23,335 nt of DNA, taken from assembly GCA_902494245.1 (NCBI GenBank), contig CABUSR010000029.1, positions 1 to 23,335 on the forward strand, given 5' to 3'. How positions within the stretch are numbered: position 1 is the first letter of the stretch; each line of letters starts with the position of its first letter. Of the stretch, positions 1-7,957 are shown piece after piece. This DNA comes from an uncultured Collinsella sp. (GTDB taxonomy: Bacteria; Actinomycetota; Coriobacteriia; Coriobacteriales; Coriobacteriaceae). The position numbers and the translations under genes were made by a program. The notes beneath the pieces were generated by a model that was not told where the DNA came from, did not search any database, and saw only the letters and a list, made by a program, of their open reading frames with translations.

Positions 1-70
1 CCCACCCTTTCTAAATCCCACCGGTGGTCCCCCCGCCATGGTAACCGGGCGCACGGGAGGGAAAGCGAGG
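1..70. other. Short flank downstream of the ABC importer genes, no gene seen
   Basis: This GC-rich stretch follows the stop codon of the last importer gene on the minus strand. It contains a small CCACC/GGTGG palindrome near positions 19-28, but no convincing hairpin followed by a T-run, so I cannot place the operon's terminator here. A minus-strand ATG at 39 opens a frame that runs off the window edge, but no ribosome binding site precedes it. Confidence 0.4.
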
Positions 71-898
71 CTACTCGCCGAGCTTGGGATGCAGCAGCGA
101 CGGCGCAGCGCCGAGCAGCATCTTGGTGTAGGGGTCCTGAGGGTGCTGGAAGACCTGCTTGGCCTCGCCCTGCTCGACGATCTTGCCGCCATTCATAACG
201 ATGATGTCGTCAGAGATATAGCGGACCGTCTGGATGTCATGGCTGATGAACACCATGGCCAGGCCGAGCTCCTTCTTAAGGTCGGTCAGCAGGTTCAGAA
301 TCTGCGCGCGGACCGAAACGTCCAGAGCCGAGGTGGGCTCGTCGGCGATGATGGCATCGGGGTTCAGCGACAGGGCGCGCGCAATTGCGACGCGCTGGCG
401 CTGGCCGCCCGAAAGCTGGCCGGGAAGAACCTCGGCGGCGGAGCTGGGCAGACCGGTGAGCTCCAAGAGCTCCTTGACGCGCTTCTCCTGCTCGGCCTCG
501 GTACCCAGGTTGTGGACGCGCATGGGGTCGAGCAGTTGCTCGCGAACGACCATGCGGGGATTGAGCGCCGTGGCCGGGTTCTGGAACACGACCGAGATGA
601 CGCGACCCATGTGGCGACGGTCCTCGGCGGTACGTTTGGTAACGTCCTTGCCCTTAAAGTAGACCTTGCCGCTCGTGGGGGCCTGCAGGCCGCACATGAC
701 GTTGGCGGTGGTGGACTTTCCGCAACCGGACTCGCCGACGATGCCGATGGTCTGTCCGGGCATGAGCTTAATCGTTACACCCTGGACGGCGTGAACCAGG
801 TTGGGGTGCAGAATCGAGCCGGTACGGGTCCTAAAGGTGACGTGGACGTCATCAAGGAAGATGATCGGCTCGACGCCGTTGACTGCGGTCTCGCTCAT
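71..898 (-). CDS. Peptide-type ABC importer ATP-binding protein (OppF/DppF-like)
   Basis: This 275-residue cytoplasmic ATPase should power uptake through the permeases encoded just upstream, pairing with the ATPase domain of the fused protein at 899-2914. All ABC motifs are visible: Walker A GESGCGKST (residues 55-63), Q-loop Q106, signature LSGGQ (162-166), Walker B IIADEP (183-188) and switch histidine H220. The C-terminal motif HPQDPYTKMLL is typical of the Opp/Dpp ATPases with the oligopeptide C-terminal extension. The ATG at 898 directly follows the stop codon of the upstream gene, so the two are probably translationally coupled. It is the last gene of the unit. The substrate (peptide, dipeptide, nickel or other) cannot be read from the ATPase. 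Family assignment is very secure; the exact Opp versus Dpp name is not. Confidence 0.95.
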   Translation of the reverse strand: MSETAVNGVEPIIFLDDVHVTFRTRTGSILHPNLVHAVQGVTIKLMPGQTIGIVGESGCGKSTTANVMCGLQAPTSGKVYFKGKDVTKRTAEDRRHMGRVISVVFQNPATALNPRMVVREQLLDPMRVHNLGTEAEQEKRVKELLELTGLPSSAAEVLPGQLSGGQRQRVAIARALSLNPDAIIADEPTSALDVSVRAQILNLLTDLKKELGLAMVFISHDIQTVRYISDDIIVMNGGKIVEQGEAKQVFQHPQDPYTKMLLGAAPSLLHPKLGE

Positions 899-2914
899 CT
901 ACATCACCTCCGCGTGAGGGGTCAAACCATTTGCCTTGAGCACCTCGTCGGGGAGCTCGGAATAGAAGTGCTCGGTGCCGGGCACGCGCTTGAAGACCGG
1001 ACGGGTGTCCAGGCCAATGCGCGGATGGCTCGAGCGGGGTGCGAAGCGATCGCCCTTGGGGAAATCGCGCGGGCTCGGAACGGCGCCGGGCACCTGGTGC
1101 AGGCGGCCCGAACCGCTCTCGATGGACAGGACGGAACCCAGAAGGCCGCGGGTGTACTCGTGAATCGGGTTGGTGAGCAGCTCCTTGGTGGGCGCCTGCT
1201 CGATAACCTGGCCGGCGTACATAACCGTGATGTTATGAGCGACCTCGGCGACCAGTGCCAGGTCGTGCGAAACGAAGATCATGGCAAAGCCGAGCTTGGC
1301 CTGAAGATCGTTAAGCAGCTTGATGACCTGCTTCTGGACGGTAACGTCCAGAGCGGTCGTGGGCTCGTCGCAGATGACCAGTTTGGGGTCGCGGGTAAGG
1401 GCCATAGCGATCAGAACGCGCTGACGCTGACCACCGGAAAGCTCATGCGGATAGCTCTCGAGCGTACGCTTGGGGTCGAGGCCCACGAGCTCCAGGAGCT
1501 CCTCGGCGCTACGGGTACCGCCGCGCTTGGTGAGCTGCTTCATCTGGGCGGAAATGAGCATGGAGGGGTTGAGCGAGGACAGGGCGTCCTGATAGACCAT
1601 GGCGATATCGGTACCGCGCAGGCCGAACCACTCCTTCTTGCTCATCTTGAGCAGGTCGCGGCCCTCCCAGAGAACCTCACCGGAAAGATGCTCGTCATCG
1701 TCGGTCAGGCCCATGATGGCCAGCGTGGTGATGGACTTACCGCAGCCGGACTCACCGACCAGGCCCATGGTCTGGCCAGGACGGACATCAAAGTTGACAT
1801 GATCGACGACGTTGATATCACCGTGGTGCTCAAACTGGATGCAGAAATCACGGACCGAAAGGATCGGCTCAACGGACTCATCGGGCACATGGCGGTCGTT
1901 ACGCTTGAGCTCGACATCGCGCAGGGCGCCAAGACGGGCGGACAGGGACTGAGCCTGCTCCTTGTAAGCGCGAACAGGGTCGGAGACCAGCAGGTCGGCC
2001 TCGCGGCGCTTGGAGGAATCGGTCGGATCCAGGGCGGCGGAGGGAGCAGCGGCCATGGCGTCGGTAATGCCCTCGGAGAGGATGTTGAGCGCCAGGCAGG
2101 TGATCATGATAGCCAGACCCGGGAACAGCGCCTGCCACCAACGGCCAGCGAGCACGCCACCGCGGGCGTCGGCGAGGATGTTGCCCCAGGTAGCGGTGGG
2201 CTCCTGGATACCAGCGCCGATAAAGGTCAGCGAGGCCTCGAAGATGATGGCGTCGGCGACCAGGGTAACGGTGAAGACCATGATCGGGGCGATGCAGTTA
2301 CGCAGAACATGCTTGATCAAAATCCACGGAGCCTTGGCGCCGGAAACGATGACCGCGCGGACATAGTCCTCGCCGTACTCGGACACGATGTTGGCGCGCA
2401 CGATACGGGCAATCTGCGGAGTGTACATAAAGCCAATGGCGAAGATGATCGACGGCACGGAGTTGCCCAGGATGGAGACGAAGACGGCCGCGAGGGCGAT
2501 GCCCGGGATGGACATGATGATGTCCAAGATACGCATGATCGTCTCGGAGACGGCCTTGCGCGAGACCGCTGCAAGGGCGCCTACGACCGAGCCGCAGACC
2601 AGAGCCATGGCAGTGGCGCCAAAGCCGATAATCAGCGAGTAACGACCACCGTAGAGCATACGCGACAGAATGTCGCGACCCTTATCGTCGGTACCGAAGA
2701 TAAATCCGTTGCCGGGAGCCTGGCGAGCCGTAAAGATCTCGACCGGGCTATAGGGGGCAAGAAGGGGCGCCAGAATCGCAGTCAGGGCGACCAGCGCCAG
2801 CACGACGGCTGCAATCTTAGAAGACAGCGTCATCTTCTTCCAGCCACCGAGCTTGAGCCCCTTGGAGGCAGCCTTCTCGAGCTGCTCGGTTTGCTTCTCT
2901 CGAATCTTTACCAT
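899..2914 (-). CDS. Fused peptide ABC transporter permease (C type) and ATPase (D type)
   Basis: This 671-residue protein joins two subunits that are separate in classical Opp/Dpp systems. Residues about 30-290 are a DppC/OppC-like inner-membrane permease. It has an N-terminal membrane segment (33-53), further hydrophobic helices up to about 280, and the EAA-type coupling loop around residues 183-206 (DYVRAVIVSGAKAPWILIKH). A polar linker (about 291-349) leads to a DppD-like ATPase with Walker A GESGCGKS (387-394), signature LSGGQ (492-496), Walker B LVICDEP (512-518) and switch H550. A proline- and arginine-rich tail follows. No stop or frameshift separates the halves, so the fusion is real in this sequence. 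The start is the ATG at 2914, three bases after the upstream permease stop. Similar permease/ATP-binding fusions are known in actinobacterial annotations. Confidence 0.94.
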   Translation of the reverse strand: MVKIREKQTEQLEKAASKGLKLGGWKKMTLSSKIAAVVLALVALTAILAPLLAPYSPVEIFTARQAPGNGFIFGTDDKGRDILSRMLYGGRYSLIIGFGATAMALVCGSVVGALAAVSRKAVSETIMRILDIIMSIPGIALAAVFVSILGNSVPSIIFAIGFMYTPQIARIVRANIVSEYGEDYVRAVIVSGAKAPWILIKHVLRNCIAPIMVFTVTLVADAIIFEASLTFIGAGIQEPTATWGNILADARGGVLAGRWWQALFPGLAIMITCLALNILSEGITDAMAAAPSAALDPTDSSKRREADLLVSDPVRAYKEQAQSLSARLGALRDVELKRNDRHVPDESVEPILSVRDFCIQFEHHGDINVVDHVNFDVRPGQTMGLVGESGCGKSITTLAIMGLTDDDEHLSGEVLWEGRDLLKMSKKEWFGLRGTDIAMVYQDALSSLNPSMLISAQMKQLTKRGGTRSAEELLELVGLDPKRTLESYPHELSGGQRQRVLIAMALTRDPKLVICDEPTTALDVTVQKQVIKLLNDLQAKLGFAMIFVSHDLALVAEVAHNITVMYAGQVIEQAPTKELLTNPIHEYTRGLLGSVLSIESGSGRLHQVPGAVPSPRDFPKGDRFAPRSSHPRIGLDTRPVFKRVPGTEHFYSELPDEVLKANGLTPHAEVM

Positions 2915-2917
2915 AAT

Positions 2918-3874
2918 CTACACCGTCCTGATGCGCGGGTTGATGAGCAGGTAGAGCATGTCAACCACGATGTTGATGATGATGAAGGCAAGAGCAACGA
3001 CGATAACGACGCCCTGAACCAGGTTCGCCTCGTTGCCCTGAACGCCCTGCAGAATCGCGGTGCCCATGCCGGGGAGGTTGAAGATAACCTCGATGACGAC
3101 GGCGCCGCCCATGAGGTAACCGATCTTAAGACCGAGGGTGGTGACCGGGGTGATCAGCGCATTGCGAAGAACGTTGATGCCGACGACGACCTTCTCGGGA
3201 ACGCCGGCGCCGCGAGCCATACGGACATAATCCTTGTCGAGCTCCTCGACCATGGCGGTACGCACGATACGAGTCATCTGGCCCGTCAGCGGAAATGCCA
3301 AGGCGATAGCGGGCATGATCATACGTCCCAGATAGCCAACCGGATTCGTGGTGAAGTGAGGCAGAGCACCCGATGCCGGGAGCACCTTAAGGTAGGAAGA
3401 GAACAGCAGGATCAACAGAACGGCAAGCCAGAACGACGGGGTTGCCAAGCCGGCGATGGAAAAGACGCGGATCACTTGGTCCGGCCATTTGTCGCGATAC
3501 AGAGCCGCGATGACGCCGAGCAAAAACGAAACGACCGCACCGATGGCAAGACCGATGAAGGTCAGCTGCATCGTGACGGGCAGGGCCGTGGAGATGCGCT
3601 TGGCAACGGAGTTGCGAGCAGCACCATAGGTGCCCATGTCGCCATGGATCAAATCGCCCATATAGCGCACGTAGCGCACGGGCCAGGGGTCGTCCAGACC
3701 ATACTTCTCATGGTACTCGGCAACCGCCTCGGGCGAGGCACCGTCACCCAACGCCGTGTAGGCGGGGTCGGTCTTGGAGAACGACATAAGGAAGAACACC
3801 AGGACGGTGACGCCCAATGCCATGATCGGCAGCGCCACAAGACGCCTTCCAATCAAACGTAGCAAGTTGTTCAC
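2918..3874 (-). CDS. Peptide-type ABC importer permease (OppB/DppB-like)
   Basis: This is the first of two inner-membrane permease subunits that form the translocation channel for substrate delivered by the lipoprotein encoded at 4032-5645. The protein (318 residues) has a membrane segment at about residues 12-31, a periplasmic loop containing the family motif YGLDDPWPVRYVRYM, and further helices. The EAA coupling motif is DYVRMARGAGVPEKVV, and the end is the usual INPRIR. I chose the GTG at 3874 because a strong Shine-Dalgarno run (GAAAGGGGAGAG) lies just upstream. The open frame extends 11 codons further to a TTG with no such site. The gene is followed after 3 bases by the fused permease-ATPase, and preceded by a hairpin-containing gap after the substrate-binding protein. 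Confidence 0.94.
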   Translation of the reverse strand: MNNLLRLIGRRLVALPIMALGVTVLVFFLMSFSKTDPAYTALGDGASPEAVAEYHEKYGLDDPWPVRYVRYMGDLIHGDMGTYGAARNSVAKRISTALPVTMQLTFIGLAIGAVVSFLLGVIAALYRDKWPDQVIRVFSIAGLATPSFWLAVLLILLFSSYLKVLPASGALPHFTTNPVGYLGRMIMPAIALAFPLTGQMTRIVRTAMVEELDKDYVRMARGAGVPEKVVVGINVLRNALITPVTTLGLKIGYLMGGAVVIEVIFNLPGMGTAILQGVQGNEANLVQGVVIVVALAFIIINIVVDMLYLLINPRIRTV

Positions 3875-3935
3875 GTTCTCTCCCCTTTCTTTTGTCGGTA
3901 GGACCAACTGGTATATGAGTACGGATACTCATTAC

Positions 3936-3969
3936 AAGACCCGAGCGACATCGTTGCCGCCCGGGTCTT
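3936..3969 (-). terminator. Intergenic stem-loop between binding-protein and permease genes
   Basis: An 8-bp perfect stem (AAGACCCG at 3936-3943, CGGGTCTT at 3962-3969) closes a loop with an additional inner GCGAC/GTTGC pairing. In the minus-strand transcript it follows the binding-protein stop codon and precedes the permease. The T-run after it in that direction is weak, so it more likely lowers read-through or stabilises the upstream message than fully terminates. Binding proteins of ABC importers are commonly made in excess in this way. Confidence 0.5.
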
Positions 3970-4031
3970 TGTTTCAACTATGAGGATACGGTCCCAACGA
4001 CCGACATCCTGCATACAGACTCAAGCGAGTC

Positions 4032-5645
4032 TTACGCCTTGACGGTCGCAACGCCCCTGAAGGACATGCTCGTCGTGCCGATGCCCTTGAAGCCATCGAG
4101 GGCCTCGCCGTTGGGCGCAGTGGACGGATCGTCCCAGGAAGCGGAGACGGTCTTGACGTGGACAACGGGGTACAGAACGGCGTTGTCGGCAATGATGTCG
4201 AAGCACTCGTTCCACTTCTTCTGCTGCTCGTCGCCCTCGGCGGCAAGAGCCTCGTCCATGAGACCGTGGAGCTTCTGCCACTCAGCGGACTCCTTCCACG
4301 GGCAACGGGTCTGCATCCAGACGTTGTCGCCGTACCACCAGTTGAGCAGCAGGTCGGGGTCGGCGCCGAAGCAGGAAGGATCGCCAGGGGCAAGGAGGAT
4401 ATCGTAGGCCTCGCCGCCGTCGATGGCAGCGTAGGTAGCCGGCGAGGTATCGGTCTGGATGGTCACATCGAAGCCGAGAGCGTCGAGGTCGTTCTTGACC
4501 TGGGCGGCCATGCCCTTAATCTGCTCGTTGTCGGTGGTGCGCAGGGTGATGGCACCCGGGGTGATGCCAGACTCCTCGATGAGCTTCTTAGCCTTCTTGG
4601 CGTCGGTCTTGTACACCGTGGAAGCCTCATGATAGTTGGTGAAGCTCTTGGGCAGGTAGCAGCTGGCAGCGGTGGCAAGGCCGGCGAAGGTGTTGCTGAC
4701 CATCTTCTCGGTGTCGAGCGCATACATGACAGCCTGACGGACCTTGACGTTGTTCCAAGGCTCCTTGGCGACGTTGAACATGATGAAGCGGGTGCCGAAG
4801 CCCTGGACGTTGTCGATCTTGCAGCCAGCGCTCTCGAGCTGGTCGACGGCGTCAGCGGTGACGAGCTCCATAACGAGCGTGGAGCCTTCCTGCTGGGCGG
4901 TAACGCGAGCGGTGGGGTCGGTCAGGATGCTGTACTGGATCTTCTTATCCTCGGCAGCATACTCACCGTTGTACTCGGGGTTGGGAACCAGGGTGATCTC
5001 GGTATCGGAGATAGAGTCGTACATCCAGGGGCCGGAACCGATCGGCTGCTTGGCGCGATCCTCCTCGGACTGAGTAGCCGGGGTAACACGGATGATGGCC
5101 AGACGATCCTTGAGCAGGGAGAAGTTGGGGACCTTGGTCTTGACCGTTACAGTGCTGGCATCCTTGGCCTCGATGGACTCGAAGGGCTGGAAGAACGGAG
5201 CATAGGTAGCGGAAGCAGCGCAAGCGGTGTAGGAAGCGACGACGTCGTCAGCAGTGACCTCGGTACCATCGGAGAACTTGGCGCCCTTGCGGATGGTGAC
5301 CTCGAAGGTAGTGTCGTCCACGGACTTGGGATCGTCGGTGGCGAGCTCGTTGAAGGTGCTGTAGTCGTGGTAATCGATGCCGTAGAGACCCTCGACGACG
5401 TGCCAGTTAGCACCCAGGCCCACAGCGGAGCCGGTGCTGGCGGGATCGAAGCTGGACGGAGCGTAAGCGGAACCAGCGGTAATCACACCGCCGCCACGGT
5501 TGGCGGAATCGGCGGAACCGGAAGCGGAACCCTCGTCGTTGGAGCTGCCACCGCAGCCGGTGAGACCAAGCCCTGCGACAGCAGCGACGCTGCCGGTGAG
5601 GCCGAGGAACGAACGCCTGGACATACCCTTGTTGATGATGGCCAT
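4032..5645 (-). CDS. Peptide/solute-binding lipoprotein of ABC importer (SBP family 5)
   Basis: This extracytoplasmic substrate-binding protein (537 residues) captures the solute and delivers it to the permeases encoded downstream. The N-terminus has a twin-arginine motif (SRRSFLG, residues 9-15), a hydrophobic segment and a lipobox LTGC ending at C31, followed by a Ser/Gly/Asp-rich tether. It is therefore predicted to leave by the Tat route and be lipid-anchored. The body shows family 5 hallmarks: FDPASTGSA near the N-terminus, the SDGTEVTADDVVASY region, and VRQAVMYALDTEKMV. The start is the ATG at 5645, preceded by AGGAG at 5 bases; a TTG five codons upstream lies within the Shine-Dalgarno region and is rejected. 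It is the first gene of the importer unit. The ligand is not predictable from sequence alone. Confidence 0.95.
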   Translation of the reverse strand: MAIINKGMSRRSFLGLTGSVAAVAGLGLTGCGGSSNDEGSASGSADSANRGGGVITAGSAYAPSSFDPASTGSAVGLGANWHVVEGLYGIDYHDYSTFNELATDDPKSVDDTTFEVTIRKGAKFSDGTEVTADDVVASYTACAASATYAPFFQPFESIEAKDASTVTVKTKVPNFSLLKDRLAIIRVTPATQSEEDRAKQPIGSGPWMYDSISDTEITLVPNPEYNGEYAAEDKKIQYSILTDPTARVTAQQEGSTLVMELVTADAVDQLESAGCKIDNVQGFGTRFIMFNVAKEPWNNVKVRQAVMYALDTEKMVSNTFAGLATAASCYLPKSFTNYHEASTVYKTDAKKAKKLIEESGITPGAITLRTTDNEQIKGMAAQVKNDLDALGFDVTIQTDTSPATYAAIDGGEAYDILLAPGDPSCFGADPDLLLNWWYGDNVWMQTRCPWKESAEWQKLHGLMDEALAAEGDEQQKKWNECFDIIADNAVLYPVVHVKTVSASWDDPSTAPNGEALDGFKGIGTTSMSFRGVATVKA

Positions 5646-5714
5646 GTCTTCTCCTATCAATAGAGAATCTTACCCGGGAGCACCTAGACTTGCCCCCGCG
5701 CAACTTGCGGACGA

Positions 5715-5742
5715 TATATACCTTACCTACCGACGAACCCAA
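5715..5742 (-). promoter_or_regulatory. Candidate proximal promoter for the importer operon
   Basis: On the minus strand a TTGGGT hexamer (5737-5742) and a TATATA hexamer (5715-5720) are separated by 16 bases. This would start transcription about 60 bases ahead of the lipoprotein ATG. The match is moderate and rests on consensus similarity only. Confidence 0.35.
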
Positions 5743-5781
5743 CTGAGGTGCCGCGCTCGGCGACCGATACATACATACGCT

Positions 5782-5804
5782 TGAACGGTATTTACTACCG
5801 TTCA
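5782..5804. promoter_or_regulatory. Perfect 9-bp palindrome, probable operator
   Basis: The half-sites TGAACGGTA (5782-5790) and TACCGTTCA (5796-5804) are exact reverse complements around a 5-base AT-rich centre. This is the form of a dimeric repressor site, as bound by TetR, GntR or LacI family proteins. It overlaps a candidate -10 element on the minus strand, so binding would block transcription of the importer. No regulator gene lies in the window, so the protein is unknown. Confidence 0.55.
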
Positions 5805-5820
5805 CCGAATTCATTGACAA
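5792..5820 (-). promoter_or_regulatory. Candidate distal promoter overlapping the palindrome
   Basis: On the minus strand TTGTCA (5815-5820) and TAGTAA (5792-5797) stand 17 bases apart, with the second element inside the palindrome. The -35 match is good and the -10 match is poor (three of six). It would give a leader of about 140 bases. Confidence 0.3.
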
Positions 5821-5956
5821 ACGATTCGCCAGACAGTATGTATCGACGAGGTGAGATATCAGTCATCGTCAACCCGCAGGATAGCAGGGTTGTTCACCAT
5901 GGCTAGTCAAACGTTTTAGCGTTAATAAAACCCGAAATCGACAGGTAATCGCCGCG

Positions 5957-5985
5957 AAATAAATGATTGAAAATCGGCCAATCAT
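5957..5985 (-). terminator. Probable terminator after uvrC
   Basis: In the minus-strand RNA, about 25 bases past the uvrC stop, ATGATTG pairs with CAATCAT (plus 5979-5985 and 5963-5969) around a loop of about 9 bases, followed by TTATTT. The stem is AT-rich and so of modest strength, but the layout is that of a rho-independent terminator. Confidence 0.45.
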
Positions 5986-6010
5986 GTATATCAGTTGTTT
6001 AGAAGCACGT

Positions 6011-7957
6011 TTAGTTTTCGGAACGGTTGGCCGATGCCTGGGCGCGTTCGGCATTCCATGCAACAAGTGCCTCGTGGACCGCTTTGGCGACATCGGCCGG
6101 AACGCCTCGAACTTCCGCGATCTCTTGCTCGCTCGCCGCGCGCAAACGCTTCATCGAGCCAAAATGGCGCATAAGGGCACGTTTTCTGGTGGGTCCCACG
6201 CCTGGAACGTCATCGAGTACCGAAACCGTCATGGCTTTATCGCGCAATTCGCGATGGAACGTGATGGCAAAACGGTGCGATTCATCGCGCACCTGTTTGA
6301 TTAGATAGAGCGACGCGGACCCGGTCGGAAGCACGACTGGAGTCTCGTCCCAAGGCACGAAAACCTCCTCATCGGCCTTTGCCAAGCCACAAACTGGTAT
6401 ATCGAGCCCAAGAGCCTCAAGTTGCTTGATCGCAGCGGTCAATTGCGGCTTACCGCCATCGACAACGAGCAAATCGGGGCGCGATCCAAAGCGCTCGTCG
6501 GCCATGCGCTCGGGAGCATAGCGTCGTCCTAAAACCTCGGACATCGACACGAAGTCGTTTGCCTCGTCCAATTCGGCCTGAATTTTAAAACGACGGTACT
6601 GGCTCTTGTCGGCGCGTCCGTTGGTAAACACCACCATCGAGGCGACGGTAAAGGTTCCGTGCAGCGTCGAGATATCGAAGCACTCGATACGCATCGGCGG
6701 CGCTGGCAGCGCCAGCGCGCTTTCGAGCTCCAGGAGCGCCTGATTGGTGCGGTCGTCAGCGTACCCCGTTCGCATCATGTAGCGCATGAGGGCATGGCGC
6801 GCATTTTTGGATGCCATATCGAGCAAACGGTGCTTTTCGCCACGCTGCGGCCTATGGAGATGGCAGGAACGCTCGCGCTTGCCCGCAAGCCATTCCCCCA
6901 GCGCCTCCGCATCCTCAAGCTCGACGGAAAGGTTGACCTCAGCTGGAATATCAGCCGTCTCGTCGTAATAGCGCTTAAGAAAGCCCGACTGGAGCTCTTC
7001 CTCGTCAACATCAAGACCCTTGTCGAGAATGAACTCGCAGGTGCGAACTGTTCGGCCCTCGCGAACGACGAAGACGCAAGCGGCGGAGATGGTCTCCTCG
7101 CGATAGAACCCGATGACATCGATATCGACACTGGAGGGAAAAACGACTTGCTGACGATCGTCCAGACCCCTGATGACCTCCAAACGACGTTTGACGCGTG
7201 CCGCGCGCTCAAAGTCGAGCGCCTCGGCGGCATCCGTCATCTCGGAGGTCAGCTCATCGACGACATCCTTGCGATGGCCCGACAAAAAGCGCTCGACACG
7301 CTTGACGTTCTTGGCATAGTCTGCCGGGGAAATCGCGCCGACACACGCACCCGGGCCGCGCCCGACATGGTAGTCAAAGCAGGGACGCCCGTTTTGCGCG
7401 CAAATCATATTGACGATGTCTTCCTCGCCCTTGTGGGACTCGACGATACGACGACAACGACGCCACTCCGCACAGGATGCGGAGCAGATGGGGATAACCT
7501 TGCGCAGTGTATCTATCGTCTCACGTGCCGCACGGCTATCGGTATAGGGTCCAAAATAGCGCGTTCCCGGCTTATGACGCTCGCGCGTATATTTGATAGC
7601 GGGATACAGGTCGCCCTTTGTAATGGCGATAAAGGGGTAGCTCTTGTCATCCTTGAGGTCGACGTTAAAGTACGGATGGTACTGGCCGATCAGGTTGCGC
7701 TCGAGTACAAGCGCCTCATGCTCGGTTTCGACAACTATGTAGTCAAAGCTCGCAACCAATTGCATCATGAGCGGTATTTTTTGGCGCTCATCCTGCAGCG
7801 TCACGTACTGGCGCATACGGGAACGCAGGTTTTTCGCCTTGCCAACGTAGATGACATCGCCCTTGGCATCCTTCCAAAGGTAGCATCCGGGCTGCGTGGG
7901 AACGCGCGAAACCTGCTCGGCGAGTGTTGGAATGTTGTCGTGACCGGCCACACGCAC
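6011..7957 (-). CDS. uvrC: UvrC, excinuclease ABC subunit C
   Basis: UvrC makes the dual incisions on the damaged strand in nucleotide excision repair after UvrA/UvrB recognition. The 648-residue protein has the GIY-YIG nuclease domain at about 20-100 (PGCYLWKD, VIYVGKAKNLRSRMRQY), a UVR (UvrB-binding) motif around 235-265, the RNase H-like endonuclease domain (ECFDISTLHGT, LLVDGGKPQL) and tandem helix-hairpin-helix motifs at the C-terminus (VPGVGPTRKRALMRHFGS). The region around residues 157-206, where the Fe-S ligands of UvrC normally sit, is unusual; it has extra cysteines and lacks the expected GRC (see findings). The start is the GTG at 7957, directly abutting the murJ stop, so translation is probably coupled. 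No strong ribosome binding site is seen. Confidence 0.97.
   Translation of the reverse strand: MRVAGHDNIPTLAEQVSRVPTQPGCYLWKDAKGDVIYVGKAKNLRSRMRQYVTLQDERQKIPLMMQLVASFDYIVVETEHEALVLERNLIGQYHPYFNVDLKDDKSYPFIAITKGDLYPAIKYTRERHKPGTRYFGPYTDSRAARETIDTLRKVIPICSASCAEWRRCRRIVESHKGEEDIVNMICAQNGRPCFDYHVGRGPGACVGAISPADYAKNVKRVERFLSGHRKDVVDELTSEMTDAAEALDFERAARVKRRLEVIRGLDDRQQVVFPSSVDIDVIGFYREETISAACVFVVREGRTVRTCEFILDKGLDVDEEELQSGFLKRYYDETADIPAEVNLSVELEDAEALGEWLAGKRERSCHLHRPQRGEKHRLLDMASKNARHALMRYMMRTGYADDRTNQALLELESALALPAPPMRIECFDISTLHGTFTVASMVVFTNGRADKSQYRRFKIQAELDEANDFVSMSEVLGRRYAPERMADERFGSRPDLLVVDGGKPQLTAAIKQLEALGLDIPVCGLAKADEEVFVPWDETPVVLPTGSASLYLIKQVRDESHRFAITFHRELRDKAMTVSVLDDVPGVGPTRKRALMRHFGSMKRLRAASEQEIAEVRGVPADVAKAVHEALVAWNAERAQASANRSEN

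Larger units (their letters stand above)
5765..5845. repeat. Long-range inverted repeat CGATACATAC / GTATGTATCG
   Basis: The ten bases CGATACATAC (5765-5774) recur as an exact reverse complement at 5836-5845, 61 bases apart. They enclose the short palindrome at 5782-5804 and the candidate distal promoter. The arms could be two sites for one regulator (looping) or the base of a large RNA stem. Confidence 0.45.
5646..6010. other. 365-base regulatory intergenic region ahead of the importer operon
   Basis: No gene is visible between the uvrC stop and the binding-protein start. Base composition is clearly more AT-rich than the flanking genes. Reading along the minus strand it holds a likely uvrC terminator (5957-5985), an unstructured AT-rich stretch, a long-range inverted repeat enclosing a short-range palindrome (5765-5845), two candidate promoters, and the ribosome binding site of the lipoprotein gene. 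Confidence 0.6.

Noticed and set aside
38..3862. A 1274-codon open frame on the plus strand opposite the importer genes
   Set aside because: It lies antisense to three clear ABC transporter genes, crosses two gene boundaries, and has a low-complexity Gly/Asp/His-rich composition expected from a shadow frame in high-GC DNA.
4158..5663. A 501-codon plus-strand frame opposite the binding lipoprotein
   Set aside because: It is antisense to a confidently identified gene, rich in Gly/Leu/Val/Asp, and has no recognisable domain.
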